64,000 nt of DNA from Pempheris klunzingeri (GCF_042242105.1 NC_092016.1:3333501-3397500), one strand, 5' to 3'. Counted from the stretch's first letter, positions 36,053 to 51,959 are shown. Translations and numbers: made by a program. The notes: generated by a model not told the origin, from the sequence alone.

Positions 36053-38241
36053 CTGCTACACCGTCTCCTGACACCTCCCTCTCCCACCCGTGACCGCCTC
36101 CCTCCCTCCCTCCCTCCCTCTCTCCCTCCACTCCCCCAAATCAACACACCTTCTGCCCGTTTTCTTACTCAGGCAGTAGAACCCACCTCGAGGTGCAACC
36201 TCACCTTTTTTTTTTGTTGTTTTCTAATAGACTTGTGATTTAAGGAGGTTTTGGGGAGCGGTGGGATTCCTATGTGATGCAGACACTCCCTCCTTCCCCT
36301 TTCTCCCAGAGGATAACGACACATTGGAGAAACTGGGAGCGGCGTAGTTTGAACTAAGTCATCACATGCATCGTGGGATTTCGTTTTTTTTAAAATGTTT
36401 CCTGCTTTGTGATTCCTCTCCCGGCTGCATTGTTAGTCTGTGCTGCCATCGACAAGACAAACAACCAGGAGAAGGTGGTGTTTTACATTAAAATCCAGCA
36501 TATCTCTCCTCTGACAGCTTCAACCTTTTATAAGAAAGACTTTGGTTTGTCTTGGTGTGCTGTATACCATGCAAGCGGTGTTGCTAGGGGTAAAAAAAAA
36601 AAAAATGGGTTTGGTATGGTCAATAAAACGTTGTTTGGTTTATGATATAGATGGGTGGAAGCCTGATCTGTTACATTTAGCGTTAAAGCACATGTAAACG
36701 TTTCTTTACACTTCTTCCTGATTATATGTCAAGGCATCATTCCAGCACGTCACTCACTCCGGGTTTTTTTTTTTTTTTTTTAGTAGCTCCAATCTGCCCA
36801 AAACTATCCAACCACAAATGTGGAAATACCCCGTTAGTCTCTCCAGACGTGTCAAAAAAATAAAACCGAGAAGCAGCCTGTATGTTGAATGTCGCAACAG
36901 AGTAGCTGCCAGCTGGCTGAGGTAAATGCCTTCCCTCTTCCTCCTCTTCCTCCTCTGTGTGGCAACAACCGGCCCGTCGAGCTGACGTGTGAGTTATCGA
37001 TGAGCTGGAGAGGAGAGGAGGGCAGCGGGCGGCACTGTGGCACGTCACACCGAAACGGATCATGAGCTGAATAACATTTGGTGTAAAATGGTCAGGAGAA
37101 GCTTCACCTGTGTTTGTGAAGCTTCAGCCCCAGTTTGTGCCTCTCATGTGTTTCTATTACAGTCCGACAGCTGAGCTGCTTCTTTTCTCCAAAAGTTAAT
37201 AAGTGAAAAACCTACCGCTGGTCTGAAGGTGTTTCCAGAATCTCCAACACCTTTTTTCAGAGAGATTTATTTCCCATTCTGTCGTCTGCTTGTTCTGTAC
37301 AACACAACAAACACATTCTATTGTAATGAAAATGTAAAAATAATACAATATAAGACCACTGTGGACAAATATAACTGAGAACTTTAACAATATGTCCAGC
37401 TGTCATCTGTGTGACAATCAAGAAAGAGAAGCAACTTAAGGGGGAAAAGACAATCTGTTGTAATGGGGATGTTTCTGGAAGCGATGAGAGGTTTAAACTG
37501 GTGAAGTACAGTCCCACACCAGCTACAAGCTCGATTTGAAACGGGGCTTTTTGTGCCTAAAGAGGAGCGTGCAATGTTCATATTTTTTTTTTTACTCTTA
37601 AGTCTTACTGAGGAATGTGTCCCGTGGTTCATCCCGTACAGATTCAGATTTGTGCACGTGAGGAAATGAGGGCTACAGCAGGAGCTCTTCAGGTGATTAC
37701 CATATATGCAATTAGGGTAAAAACACAGGAGCAATTCTGTGCAGTCTGTTTTTTTAAAAAAAAGTTTCGAGGGAAAACAAAAACGCCAAAGAATCCACTC
37801 TGTCAGTCACATGCTGTTGATTCAAATCATCTCGCTTTCCAAATTTCAGCTAATCTCGATTTAGTATGGTGTGTAAAGCAATATTAACCTACATTCCCAA
37901 TGCCAGCCATACTACCTGTAACACCTCAGAGAAACATGAGCGTAGTCTGTTCCATGTTGGTGTTGGGATGGGGTGGGGGCCTTTTTCTTCTGCATGTGTT
38001 CAGATCATACGAGTCTTCATTGCTACTGATTGAGCCCCGACTATAAGCTGTTTTAGAACATGTCGATATAAGAGTTTTCTCAGAGGTATATTTTTATGTA
38101 TGTATATTTCTCAGATGTTTACTGTGATAGTTTAGGGGTCTATTTTTTTTGTTCTCAGTGACATAGTTAGCAACCATTCAATGACAATCCACACTTGTAT
38201 ACTTTGGAAATTTTGGTTTTTTGGGGGGGAAAAACAATAAA
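36053..38241 (+). other. oaz2: oaz2 3' UTR with two candidate poly(A) signals
   Basis: After the stop codon comes a (CCCT)n pyrimidine stretch (about 36100-36130). The first AATAAA is at 36622-36627, giving a 3' UTR of about 0.6 kb. A second AATAAA at 38236-38241 has a GT/T-rich downstream region (GTGTTTTCTGTTTGTTTTA) and would give about 2.2 kb. Nothing between them looks like another gene, so alternative polyadenylation is plausible. A minus-strand (TCC)n-derived open frame near 36.9 kb is accidental. Confidence 0.6.
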
Positions 38242-40755
38242 ACTTGTTATCTAAGCAGGTGTTTTCTGTTTGTTTTACTCGTAACAGATATGGCTGCAGG
38301 GTGTGTACACGTGTATGTCTGTCACATGTTTAACTAGTTCGGTGTGAAGTTTTCAGTAAACATGCAGAAGGACAAAAACAGCTGGTTACACATTTACATG
38401 TTGTCTTTCAGAATTGGAACTGTTATAAGATTAGAAAATGTTGAAGCAGAGCGGCGATGTGGAGGCTGGTTTTGAGGAAACGAAAGTGTCCTTTCTTTTG
38501 TTTTGGTTTTTTTAGGAAGCTCTGTTTCATCCGATAGCTGATTCAGGCGCTAATCTCCAACCAGCTCAGCTCGCAGCACATTACAGCTCATCGCTGGCTT
38601 CTCGCCAAAGACCGCAGCCTCCAGAGTCAGTTGATCTAGAGATCTATTTTCAGTGCCCTGGGCCAGGACGGACTCAGCTGTGCTATATCGGCGTCTCTAA
38701 AGCTGCAGCAACCTGCTTTAAGACCTTTTGTTGTCTCCTCCTGAAGGAGAAAGGCCGTCCAGTGTCGGCGTTCAGAGCTTTGACCTGCACAACAGTCAGG
38801 GGACAAACAAGGGAGTTTCTGACCAATAACTCGTGCAAAGCTGATCATTAATAATCAGTTTATTTGATGTTTACTAGCCGGCAGTCTTCTTTTCTGGTGC
38901 ACTGCCACCAAACTTTGTTCAGCTTTGTTGTGCTTTATGGTTTTAGTCCAGTGTTGTTGTGTTTTTGCACCTTGTCTTTGCAAACTAAAGAAAGCAAACA
39001 GCTCAGACACCACAGCTCACCTCCACACATGAAGCTGGGCAGAGAAACTCCCTGTTAGTGTTGATATTTGCCCACTAGGAGTGCTGCAAAGGACTGTCCC
39101 CTATGAAATGTCTCTCTGGGGTCCCTGTTAATTAAATGAATCTCTCTGTCTGGACGGCCCCCTGCTGTGTGGGGCCTCATTAACAGTGCTCCTGCTCCCC
39201 CCCCCCCACACACAGCCAGCAGCAGTCACGCCACAACGATTCATTAGAAATCTGAAGTCAGGCATTCAAGCTGTGCCTCTAATCTGCTGAACTAAAAGAC
39301 AAGAGGGAGATAGTCCCCCACTGGCCTTAATCTTCAGATGACTTTACATAAACTCACCTCAGATTGGGGCTGATAAGCGGTTACCGCATCAGCTGCACTC
39401 GCTGCATGGCATTTCTCAGAAACTGGCTATGTCTGTCCTCACATCTCAGTTTCCAGCATCCGGTCAGCAGAGTTAAAACCAGCCATTCAGTAGCTAATCC
39501 GCTCCAAAGAGACTTAGCGCTGCTGCAGACCTCATTTTTACAGCTGCTGCAGAGCCTGCTGAGGCCCAGGGATCAGATCAGATGTCATGTTTGCACTCCA
39601 TTATCTCATACTGTCCCCACATAACTACTGTTGACAAAATAATCTCACCACAAGGTCCATTTAGTAGCTGTTCAGGAGCTTTCACTCATATGGGGTCTGT
39701 ACGGTGAACAAAGATTTGTGCATTTTTCAGAGACATCTAGTCCGAGTTAAACATTCAGGATTTGAAAGTTCATTCAGTCAACAAAACAATTTCCCCACAA
39801 GGTCCATTTAGCTGCTGTTCTGGAGCTTTTGATCATATCACATCATTTTTTTTTAACTGCCTGCTGCAGCCGAAGAAGGAAAAACGCCCCACGTGAGCAG
39901 TAAGAGCTGACCAATGATCTGCCCCCCCCCATCTGATATCTAATTATAAACATACTCATTAGAACACTTTAAATTAATGTAGGCAGGTGATATTTGTACC
40001 TGGGAGTCATCAACAATACTTCTTGCACCTGTATGCTGAATAAGAGATATTTTGTGTTTAATGTATCCTCCCTTTTATATTTATTATATTTGACTTATTA
40101 CTTTAACAGAAACCATCATCTTTTCCTAAACTCAAAGTATTTTTGGTGCCTAAACACACTTTACACACATATATTTACACACATATATAAGTGACTGCAC
40201 CAGCTGGCACATTATGATAAAGTGTACTGACACTGGACTTCCTATTGAGTGAAAACACTCAATAGGAAGTTAATATAAAACAAGATGAACTTCCTGTTTT
40301 AGAAAAAAGGACTGGAAAACACCCAGCGTGCCCACTAAAACACAGACGAACATATTCACTGTTGTGTAATCGTGCTCTCATGTTCCATAACAGCAGAATA
40401 CATTAAGACCATCTGCTGTCCCACATCCTTAATCCCTTATTGATTTCAACTGTAGATCCACATAAATCATGAAAAGTAATGGAAGAGATCAGTAACAACT
40501 TTTAAACCTTTAAAGTGGGTTGAAACACTCAGTAAACTTAACTACTCTTTATCTGTATTTAGTTAAATCACTTCATGTTCAGATAGTTTTAGATTTAAAA
40601 GCATCAGACCATGAATCTTGCAGAACATTTAGAGTTTTTATACACAAACCGACAACTTTGAACATGTACAAGACAATTAAGTGAAACAGTAAATAACTAA
40701 AAGTCACATAAGTCAAATGTAATAAAAATCAGAAGTGAATAATTCATCATCTGGG
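38242..40755. other. Intergenic spacer between the convergent oaz2 and psma4 genes
   Basis: About 2.5 kb with no coding signature. It holds conserved-looking text at 39060-39400, poly-C runs at about 39198 and 39922, and a perfect 15-bp hairpin at 40237-40270. 'aaggtccatttag' occurs twice, at about 39653 and 39800, suggesting a small local duplication of about 147 bp spacing. Confidence 0.55.
40237..40270. repeat. Perfect hairpin: 15-bp arms, 4-nt loop
   Basis: ACTTCCTATTGAGTG (40237-40251) and CACTCAATAGGAAGT (40256-40270) are exact reverse complements around AAAA. A related 'acttcctgtttta' occurs about 20 bp further on. It lies about 490 bp beyond the psma4 poly(A) signal. It could be a transposon end-to-end junction or a structured RNA; neither is shown. 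Confidence 0.9.
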
Positions 40756-40761
40756 TTTATT
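40756..40761 (-). terminator. psma4: psma4 polyadenylation signal
   Basis: TTTATT on the + strand reads AATAAA on the - strand, about 110 nt beyond the psma4 stop codon. This is a short 3' UTR, as is common for proteasome subunit genes. Confidence 0.75.
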
Positions 40762-40871
40762 TCACACAAACACAAACGTAAACACACCTGGAAACGTCTT
40801 CGTTTAACATCCACACTCACAAGCAAACATTCGCTCTCGCACACAAAACAAACGAGTGTCAGACAGCGTCA

Positions 40872-44505
<3,634 letters not shown>

Positions 44506-44977
44506 GGTGGGAGGCTGCAGTCACACCCTGACACTGTGGGAAACGAGCAGAGTTGGAACAGAGAGGTTTTACTGGAGCTAACCTGCAGCTTAACGCTAAA
44601 ACACTAAACAACGTTACAGAATTGCTCGGTCATCGGCGGCTGGTTGTGAAAGTGAAACAAAGACTAAACAAAAGACTCACCAAACGACTGTCGTGTCCGA
44701 CAGTTAACTAACTGGGGTTGGTGTTAAAATTATTATTATTATTTTTAAATTGGATGAGGTTGTCCAGATTTAAGCTAACTCACAGCTAAACTGATACCCA
44801 GTTAACTGTTCACACGAACGGAGATGAATCATCAAAAATGTAGCCACCTTTATGTTTTCACACTCGTCTTTATGAGTAAATCTTTACTTTTACTTCTTTT
44901 TTGTAGAGCAAGTACATTCACGTTAAATAAATCTTAAATAAGATAATTTAATTTGGGAAAAACTAAAAACTGCTTAC

Positions 44978-45040
44978 CGTTGAAAGAGGCTTCCGTAGGG
45001 CGCGTTTTGATGACCGCAGAGGGGCGATGCAGTGACGTCA
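44978..45040 (-). promoter_or_regulatory. psma4: psma4 promoter with CRE and non-coding first exon
   Basis: A small GC-rich island contains a perfect palindromic CRE (TGACGTCA, 45033-45040). On the - strand, a short exon-like stretch ends in CAACG followed by a consensus donor GTAAGCA (44977-44971). Splicing from this donor to the TTTCCCACAG acceptor next to 44533 would create a 5' UTR in two exons. The exact start site is not visible, and no TATA box is seen. Confidence 0.6.
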
Positions 45041-45601
45041 TTCAGGTGCGCCTCTTTTTGTTTTGTTTGTTTGTTTTTTCTTTCTTTATCTTTAAAATTA
45101 GAATCAGGTTTGATTAAGATTTAAGATTTAATGCCGAGGGTTTCCACTTGCAAGGGAATTCGCCATGGTATGTTGCTGCAACAATAAACATACTTAGTAG
45201 GAACATATAAGAATAGAAAATATAGTATAGAAAATATAGTATATAGTATAAATGCAGGAAAAGAAGTATAAAATGGAGAAGTCACATTCAGATTTGCAAA
45301 ACGTATTATAAGAAAGAATGTGGAGAATTTCACTGTTATTTAAAGAGCTGTACAGTTTTGTATTGGGGTGAGTCTGCAAACCTTCAGGAATTAAGTGTAA
45401 ATGATGTTTGTGATGTGCAAATAGGGACGGGGGCCTTGGAGTTACATTTAAAAGCTGTTTTGTTGTTGTTTCTAGTCATATTTAAGCTAAAAGTCAGTTC
45501 CTGTAGCTGTGGGAGAGCAGCTGTGTGTTTGTGTCATTAATCATTTTCTCCACCAGGGAGCCTCCTTGCATTGAATGTGAGTAAGTCTACTGAGGTTTCT
45601 C

Positions 45602-45603
<2 letters not shown>

Positions 45604-45639
<36 letters not shown>

Positions 45640-45640
45640 G
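45604..45640. repeat. (ACAG)n tetranucleotide microsatellite
   Basis: About nine units of GACA/ACAG without interruption. Followed 200 bp later by a (GT)n tract at 45835-45864. Confidence 0.95.
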
Positions 45641-45832
45641 CACTCTGTGTAGGAATGACTTAGTAAAACTGAGCAGTGGAGAATGAGAAGTCCTCAAAGC
45701 TGCAGGACAGAGCTGATTTACGGTCAGGGCAGTAAATCAGTGTCTGTGTGGAGGTGCTGCACTGTGGCTGACCTCTGACCTCTGACCTCCCTGGGCAGGT
45801 GGTGCTGGTGGTAGTGTGAGTATGTAAGTGTG

Positions 45833-45866
<34 letters not shown>

Positions 45867-47061
45867 CAGTCTCTATTCTTAGGTCTTCCCCATCGTTCCT
45901 ACATTTATTTCAATCAAAGCGTTACGACTGCTGTCACAAACGTGGTTTATGAACTGAGTGGTTCAAACTGCTGTTGGGTAAAGGGGAGGATTTATGGTTG
46001 GGATTAGAAACGAGTTGCTACTGAAATTCAAGAGGTGTTTCCCAAAGCTTATTCAGCTCGTTTTTATTCGATATCAAACCGAGCGAACATCATAACTCAC
46101 AGGAGTGTTTATTTTGTCGAAGGTAAAACTGCTCCTCATTTATTCTACAAATTGGTTCCTTTAATCACATGAGAAGAATCAGCCGTGGATTCCAATGGAT
46201 ATGCACTACGGCAGCATTATGGAGCAAACCTCTTTGTTTGTTGTTTGAGGTTTTCCTCTCAGTAATACCGCCATGTTGTTGCCACGGCCGGGCAGCTTAC
46301 CTTGAGATTATCAAAAATAATCACATCCTCGCATTGTTCTCAGAGGATCGGCGCAGGGAAGTGGAGAGTTGCAGCTGCAGCACCTCAATAAACAGCCCGT
46401 AACACTGCGCTGTTTGCCCAGAGATGAGGAGTATACTGTGTTTTGATTTGTTTTGTTGGCTGCTGTGGAGCTCACAGATCCTCCTGGACCTGCCCGAAGA
46501 CAGAGTTATACCTCCTTCACCATATTTATCTTTTAAAGGCCTCTGACAGTCTTGCTGCAAATTTTAAACACGTGAGCTGAACTTAAAACATCTATTCTAT
46601 GACATCTCCTTTAGTGAACAGCCACGTTGATTTGACAGCCGTATGATAGATGTGAACTATCCGATCTCTGCTGGACTCTAATGGTTTGGTATCACTGATG
46701 TTGTTGGAATCATTGTTTAGCTGCCAGTGGTGGAGGCCGGCTTCACTCGGCTTTTTATAGGCCCCCATAAAACTCAACGTGGTGGCAGAAGCTGCCCGGC
46801 ATCCAGGTGAAATATAACAGTCTGCGGTGGCCAGCCACCAATCACTAAGTGGAGGATGGCACACACACACACACACACACAGCTACTGCCAAGCTCTCCC
46901 TGTCACATGCATGCCTAATATCTGATGCTTGCTCATGTGGGGAATCTTGAATCCTTAATTTTGAATTCCTGAATCATTGGTTGTCTCTCTTAATTAAAGT
47001 GTTTGTCTAGACCTGCTCTGTATGGATAACACTGTCAATAGATAACACTGTTATGAATTGG

Positions 47062-47064
<3 letters not shown>

Positions 47065-47110
<46 letters not shown>

Positions 47111-47124
47111 TATATATATATATA
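47065..47124. repeat. (AT)n microsatellite, about 60 bp
   Basis: An alternating AT tract with one GA interruption at 47109-47110. It is self-complementary and prone to cruciform extrusion and length change. Confidence 0.95.
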
Positions 47125-47330
47125 AGATTGATTGATGATGATTAAGTGATTCAGCTGCCAAACTTAAACACAGTAAAATAATGAGTGCAACAGAAACACC
47201 ATCTTCACTTCCTCACCCCCACCATCTATGGAAGGCCAAATCACCCCAACAAATAAATGCAGTAGGTATTTCTGTGCCTTCACATATGTATGAGACAGTG
47301 GTGAGGAGGCACAGAGCCATTTGGGGGGAA

Positions 47331-47700
47331 AGTCGATCAATTTCTTCATTGTCATTTTTATGTGCAGCACAAAAACGAAATAGCATTTTGCCCCAGACCA
47401 TCTCCAACATTTAGTGCAACACATATAAAGTACATTCAGTGCAATGGAGGAATGAATATGGGCTGGAAACATCATTAAAAGGCATTAGATGAAAGTCACG
47501 GTGTGGTTCAGCAGTCTGATCGCTGTGAGGACAGAAGCTGTTTTTATCGACGGCAGGACAGAAAACAGGCAGAGAGAAGGATGGGAGGGATCGGTGGTGA
47601 TGCTGCCTCCTCTGCTGATGGATGTAGGCGTCCATCAGAGCTAGAAGAGAGGCAGCAGTGATCCTCTCCGCTGTCCTCACCAAGTGTTATAGTATGTTAG
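47331..47700 (-). mobile_element. Non-LTR retrotransposon remnant, minus strand
   Basis: Text such as 'tcaatttcttcattgtcatttttatgtgcagcac', 'gtgtggttcagcagtctgatcgctgtgaggacagaagctg' and 'gatggatgtaggcg' is the reverse-strand order of the 3' region of common fish LINEs. No reverse transcriptase frame remains. Confidence 0.5.
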
Positions 47701-48609
47701 TTTGCTTTCAGTGGTGGAGTGGGGAGATCCACTGTCTTCAGTCTCTGGAGGAGGTGGAGACATTGTCGTGTGTTCTTGATTTTGTCTCTCTACCACAGAT
47801 CCACTGATGATGAGTGGTGGTGGGTAGTGACCGAACTCCTAAAATCCACAATCATCTCCTCAGGTTTAAACTAAGGAAACTAAAGCAGACATTTTAGATT
47901 TTAACACTAACACTATTCATTGTTTGAACGTAATTATCACATAATACAAAATATGGTAAAAAGTTATCAGAAAAGTCAAAGTAAGTCAAAACAGCACAGA
48001 GTGATGTTGGTTGATTAATGTGGAAAAAGCTATGAAAAGAAATTTAGCTTTAACTTTTCTTTTAAACTGCTCCTTTAATCACTAAATTAAAATAACTTTT
48101 CCACAACATTTTCCCACTATCACCCATCAGCTGATATAATTAATTACGGCTACATTTATTTCACTCTTGAGTCTATCTCTATATTTCGCACTCTCATTTT
48201 ATTTTTACAGTATCTGTTTGCCTGTGTGTGTTATTTCCCACATCAGGTAAGACCAGTGAATCTACCTTTTTTTTTTAAAAGGTGATTCTATTTTTGTTCG
48301 TGGGTTCATGAGTCACTAAGCCTGCCCATCATGAGACCTAATTAGGAAACTGTGACATGAAGCAGAATGAGCTGGGAATGTTGAAATGGTGGGATGTCCG
48401 AGGGATCATTACTGGGAACTGAAGCGGGTTTCAGACAGTGTGTCATCTCAGGTGAGCGTCATATATTATGGCATTGGTATAGAGGTGTTTTTTATGTCAA
48501 AGTTTTAAGGTCTAGTGGTTGTTGGATTGACTACCTGCTTAGTCACACAGAACTAATCACATAACTGGCTCGGACCTGCTTGTGAAGATCGAGGGGCAAA
48601 GATTCTGAT

Positions 48610-48710
48610 ATGAAAAGTAGATTTAAAAAATAAAATGGCCAGTCATGGGACTAATAAAGGAATATCTTATCTTATCTCATCTTATCTTATCTTATCTTAT
48701 CTTAGCTTAT
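48610..48710 (+). mobile_element. LINE 3' end with (TCTTA)n tail
   Basis: 'catgggactaataaaggaatatc' is followed by about eight TTATC units with two substitutions. This is the diagnostic tail of a fish non-LTR element (Rex1-like by recall). It is severely 5'-truncated. Confidence 0.6.
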
Positions 48711-49054
48711 ATTTTCTGCTGTTTTAAATCTGAACAGCTGCCTAGAAACTCAAACTCAGATAACTGACCGGGTTACTTACTTACTTACCTGGAAATGACT
48801 CACTGCTAAGCAAATCATTACTGTTGTATTGCCCAGCATGAAAAACTTTAAATAAACTGACTCTACAAATACTGCAATACACCTGAAAACTTGTTTTTAA
48901 CTGTAGACGGCCATCAAAGCTGCTGAAAGTCCAGGTTTGACCTGATTTTCTACGATGACAGTGGACATTGTGGGGAAAGAAAATCATTTATTTGTTTAAT
49001 ATTGAACATTTTGGGTCCAAACAATGAGGCAAAACAGAGAAAATATTACAAGAC

Positions 49055-49200
49055 CACTGTGACATTTTGGAAAATATGTTTATTTGTGTTCCTGCAGAAA
49101 GTTAGATGAGAATTTCCACTCACACGTCTGTCCATTAAATATGAACCCATGGTCACCAGTTAGCTTAGCTTAGCATAAATCTGCTTTAGTTATTCAGCCT
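49055..49200 (+). repeat. Dispersed teleost repeat ('TTAGCTTAGCTTAGCATAAA' family)
   Basis: 'acattttggaaaatatgtttatt', 'agttagatgagaatttccactc' and 'ccagttagcttagcttagcataaa' appear in the order I recall for a very common percomorph repeat. The rest of the element is missing or diverged. Confidence 0.55.
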
Positions 49201-49339
49201 CTCTAGGCCGAAACACCAAGTCCTCCTGATGACCACCATTAGTTTTCACCCTCATATGTGTCCATTAGATGTAGAGATATAGCCAGAGCTGCTCAGCATG
49301 GCTCAGCATACAAGATGGAAACTTGAAAAACAATTTTAA

Positions 49340-49480
49340 GGAGATTTATTACACGGCTTTGTTGAATACTTGATTCTCTCCTGTTATCTCTGTATAAGAG
49401 ACCATCGCTAACTGCTAACTGCTAACTGCTAACAGCTAACAGCTATCCAGTTCTAATAGCGAGAGCAATACAATTATTTT
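49340..49480 (+). repeat. Repeat fragment with a (CTAACTG)n heptamer array
   Basis: 'gatttattacacggctttgttgaatacttgattct' resembles the end of a short fish DNA repeat. Next to it, GCTAACT is repeated in tandem about five times (49407-49445), with a switch to GCTAACA in the last units. Confidence 0.55.
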
Positions 49481-50929
49481 TGAATAAAAAAAAAACTTTT
49501 CTGAAACCTAATCTGAGTCAAATGATTGATTTGAAGTACGAAGTATAATAATAATCCTCCTCCTCCTCACGCTAGGGTCCTGTATCAGCCTGACAGAGTT
49601 GGGTTTCACAATAATGACTCTCACTGTAGATGATCCGTTACATAAAGAGTTCATTAGTGAGTTTAAGAGGATTTTATTACCTTTGGAAACAAGCTACAAA
49701 CGGTAGCTTCATGTTTACTGCACAACTGAGTGATATCAATCTTCTTATCTGTCAAAGTATTCCTTGAACTTGGCTTTATCTTGATTCTACATTAGGTGAA
49801 CTTATGCACATTTTGTACTCGTGGATTCTTATTGTACAATGAAAAATGTCCAAATGTCACACTGGCTAAAATACCAAGAGGCCCTTTTGTTGCTGCTTTC
49901 TCTGTTTTGTTTTGTTTTTTTCATCCCATCTCAGTTTTCTGGCTGACAGAAGAGTCCCGTCTGCCTTGTGGCTACGCTCCCCACCATTTCAAGCTTTCCC
50001 TGTCTTTTGTCTCCCATCAGGCCACCGTCTGCCCTCAGCTACTGTCTCTGTTATTTTATGTGAAGCTCCTGTCATATTGGACACTGACGCTGGCCTGAAT
50101 GTGCTCGCCGAGGGGCCCCTCGACGCGGAGTTGGATTCCAACTTTCAGGGCCAAAGGGAGGATTTCCTTTTCAAAATGTCTGGCTGGTAAGTATGTCACC
50201 AGGCTGGAAACCGATCCCGTGAAAAACAGGTGGGATGTTTTCAAACCCGCCACAGGAGTGTGTGCGATCTGTTTCCTCCCCTCACACACTCTTGAAGGTA
50301 AAGAGCGTCAATCTCCTGCCAGCAGAGGTATTGTCTGTCAAGGGTAAGCAGCCCTGGAGCAGTTTATCTGCTAAATCTTCCCTAATTAGATTCACCAAAG
50401 ATCGACTGTGTGTGTTATTTCTATGCTCCTCAAAAAGAGTTGAATTTCACTCGACGCCCCCACGGTCATAACGAAAATGAAATGACACTGACCTTTCAAC
50501 GGACAAATCCATTTTGACAAGGATGAGTGTCGTGTGAGGGGACTCTTGACTCACAGGGGGCCTGTTGTCAACACGTCTGAAAGAGGAAAGAACCTGTTAC
50601 TCATTCTCATAATGAAGTCACAGAAATACTCCATCATTTCCACAGGAGGAGTGATTCAGTGGCAAACACTCACTTGTTTTTCACTGCATCTGCACCCCCG
50701 CACACATGCACGCTTTCAATCCACCATTTACATTAGTATAAAGATGTTATTGTCTATATATTCTTTAACGCTTATGGTTAAAGAGAACACATGGCTAACA
50801 GTCAGTCAGTGTGTGTGCATGCCCCATGCAGGCTGCAAAACATCAATATCACCAATCTGCATTCAAATCTGAGCTCACTGATATATGAGACCATAGGGGC
50901 TGCTGCTGCTGTACTGTGAAAAGTACTGC

Positions 50930-51180
50930 ATAGGCTGAGGCTTGCAGGTATTTTGCCAGAAACCAAAAGTAGTGGACAGATTTTGGCCCAATGGTGGAAA
51001 GGAAACGTCAGAGGATCACCAAAATCTTCTGGGGAGCATGAATATCGGCAACAAATTTCACTGCAATCTGTCAAACTCGTGGTGGCGCTACAGGAGTCAA
51101 GTCACCAAAGGGATCACCACAAGTAACAGGCTTCATCCTCTGGGGAGCATGAATGACTCTACCGGTCCGGTAGTTGGGAT
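50930..51180 (+). repeat. Dispersed teleost repeat ('CATCAGCCTCAGCTG' family), distal part
   Basis: Contains 'aaaccaaaagtagtggacag', 'aaacgtcagaggatcaccaaaatc', 'ctggggagcatgaatatcggcaacaaatttcactgcaatc' and 'gtggtggcgctacagg', then a second 'gatcaccac...ctggggagcatgaatg'. The internal duplication is typical of this repeat. Confidence 0.5.
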
Positions 51181-51690
51181 TTGTCAGTTGGACCAAAGTG
51201 GTCTCTGGGAGTAAAACTACTCTTTGTGTTTAAAACAACATCAGGAGCGTTGCTTTTCTTTCATGAGTGATATTCAACATAATCTCTGAAATCAGCGATA
51301 CAGTCGGTCATGTTGAGACACAACATCTTCAAGCTACAAACCAAAAGGAAGATATGAATAATAACTGAGTCTACTGTCTAGAAATGTCACATGTCCAAAG
51401 TAAATTCTGATGAAGAGCTTTTGTCCAAAGTAACTCAGTAGATGAAGAGATATCTCAGGCTTTGGGCATCAGATATCATGATGAGTAAAGTGAAATATGA
51501 GGTAAAAATGTCATTTTTCTTTAGTCTTTATAGCCTTTTGAGCCCCAGTTTTGTCTTGAGCTCTGTTTTTCTTCTGCTATAAATGAAATTAATTTCAGAA
51601 GGACAAATCTATAGCCTTAATGTTTGAGATGAAACCTGTAAAAAATGAGAAAAAGATCATTGAATTCACTAATTATCTCAGATTAGAGGA

Positions 51691-51692
<2 letters not shown>

Positions 51693-51748
<56 letters not shown>
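51693..51748. repeat. (GT)n microsatellite, 56 bp
   Basis: The longest uninterrupted dinucleotide tract in the window, about 250 bp upstream of the CpG-rich promoter block at 52 kb. Long GT tracts can adopt Z-DNA. Confidence 0.95.
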
Positions 51749-51750
<2 letters not shown>

Positions 51751-51959
51751 TGTTGGGGAGGGGGGGTGTCCACAATTTTGGCCACACCCTACACTCCTGT
51801 CAGTCATGTGCTGAGAGTCACTGTCTGTTACCAAATCCTAAAAAAAAAAAATAATAAAAAAAATAAAAACCCAAACAAATCAAAAACTAAATTACCCCCA
51901 AACTGAATTCCTCTCACGAAAACAATTACTGTTGTTCCACAGGCGGGTCCTCCCACTAT

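Larger units (their letters stand above)
45050..51950. other. Intergenic region between psma4 and the CpG-rich block at 52 kb
   Basis: The psma4 promoter and the 52-kb exon are divergent and about 7 kb apart. No confirmed gene lies between them. Contents include (ACAG)n at about 45606-45640, (GT)n at 45835-45864, conserved-looking blocks at about 46160-46360 and 46690-46850, (CA)n at 46860-46881, a 60-bp (AT)n at 47065-47124, LINE remnants at 47331-47700 and 48610-48710, several dispersed repeats at 49.05-49.48 and 50.93-51.18 kb, and a 56-bp (GT)n at 51693-51748. A candidate exon at 50021-50186 is noted separately. Confidence 0.55.

Noticed and set aside
47065-47124. Regular repeats that could suggest an array of the CRISPR type
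   Set aside because: Simple AT dinucleotide repeat. No spacer-repeat organisation exists anywhere in the window, and this is a vertebrate genome.
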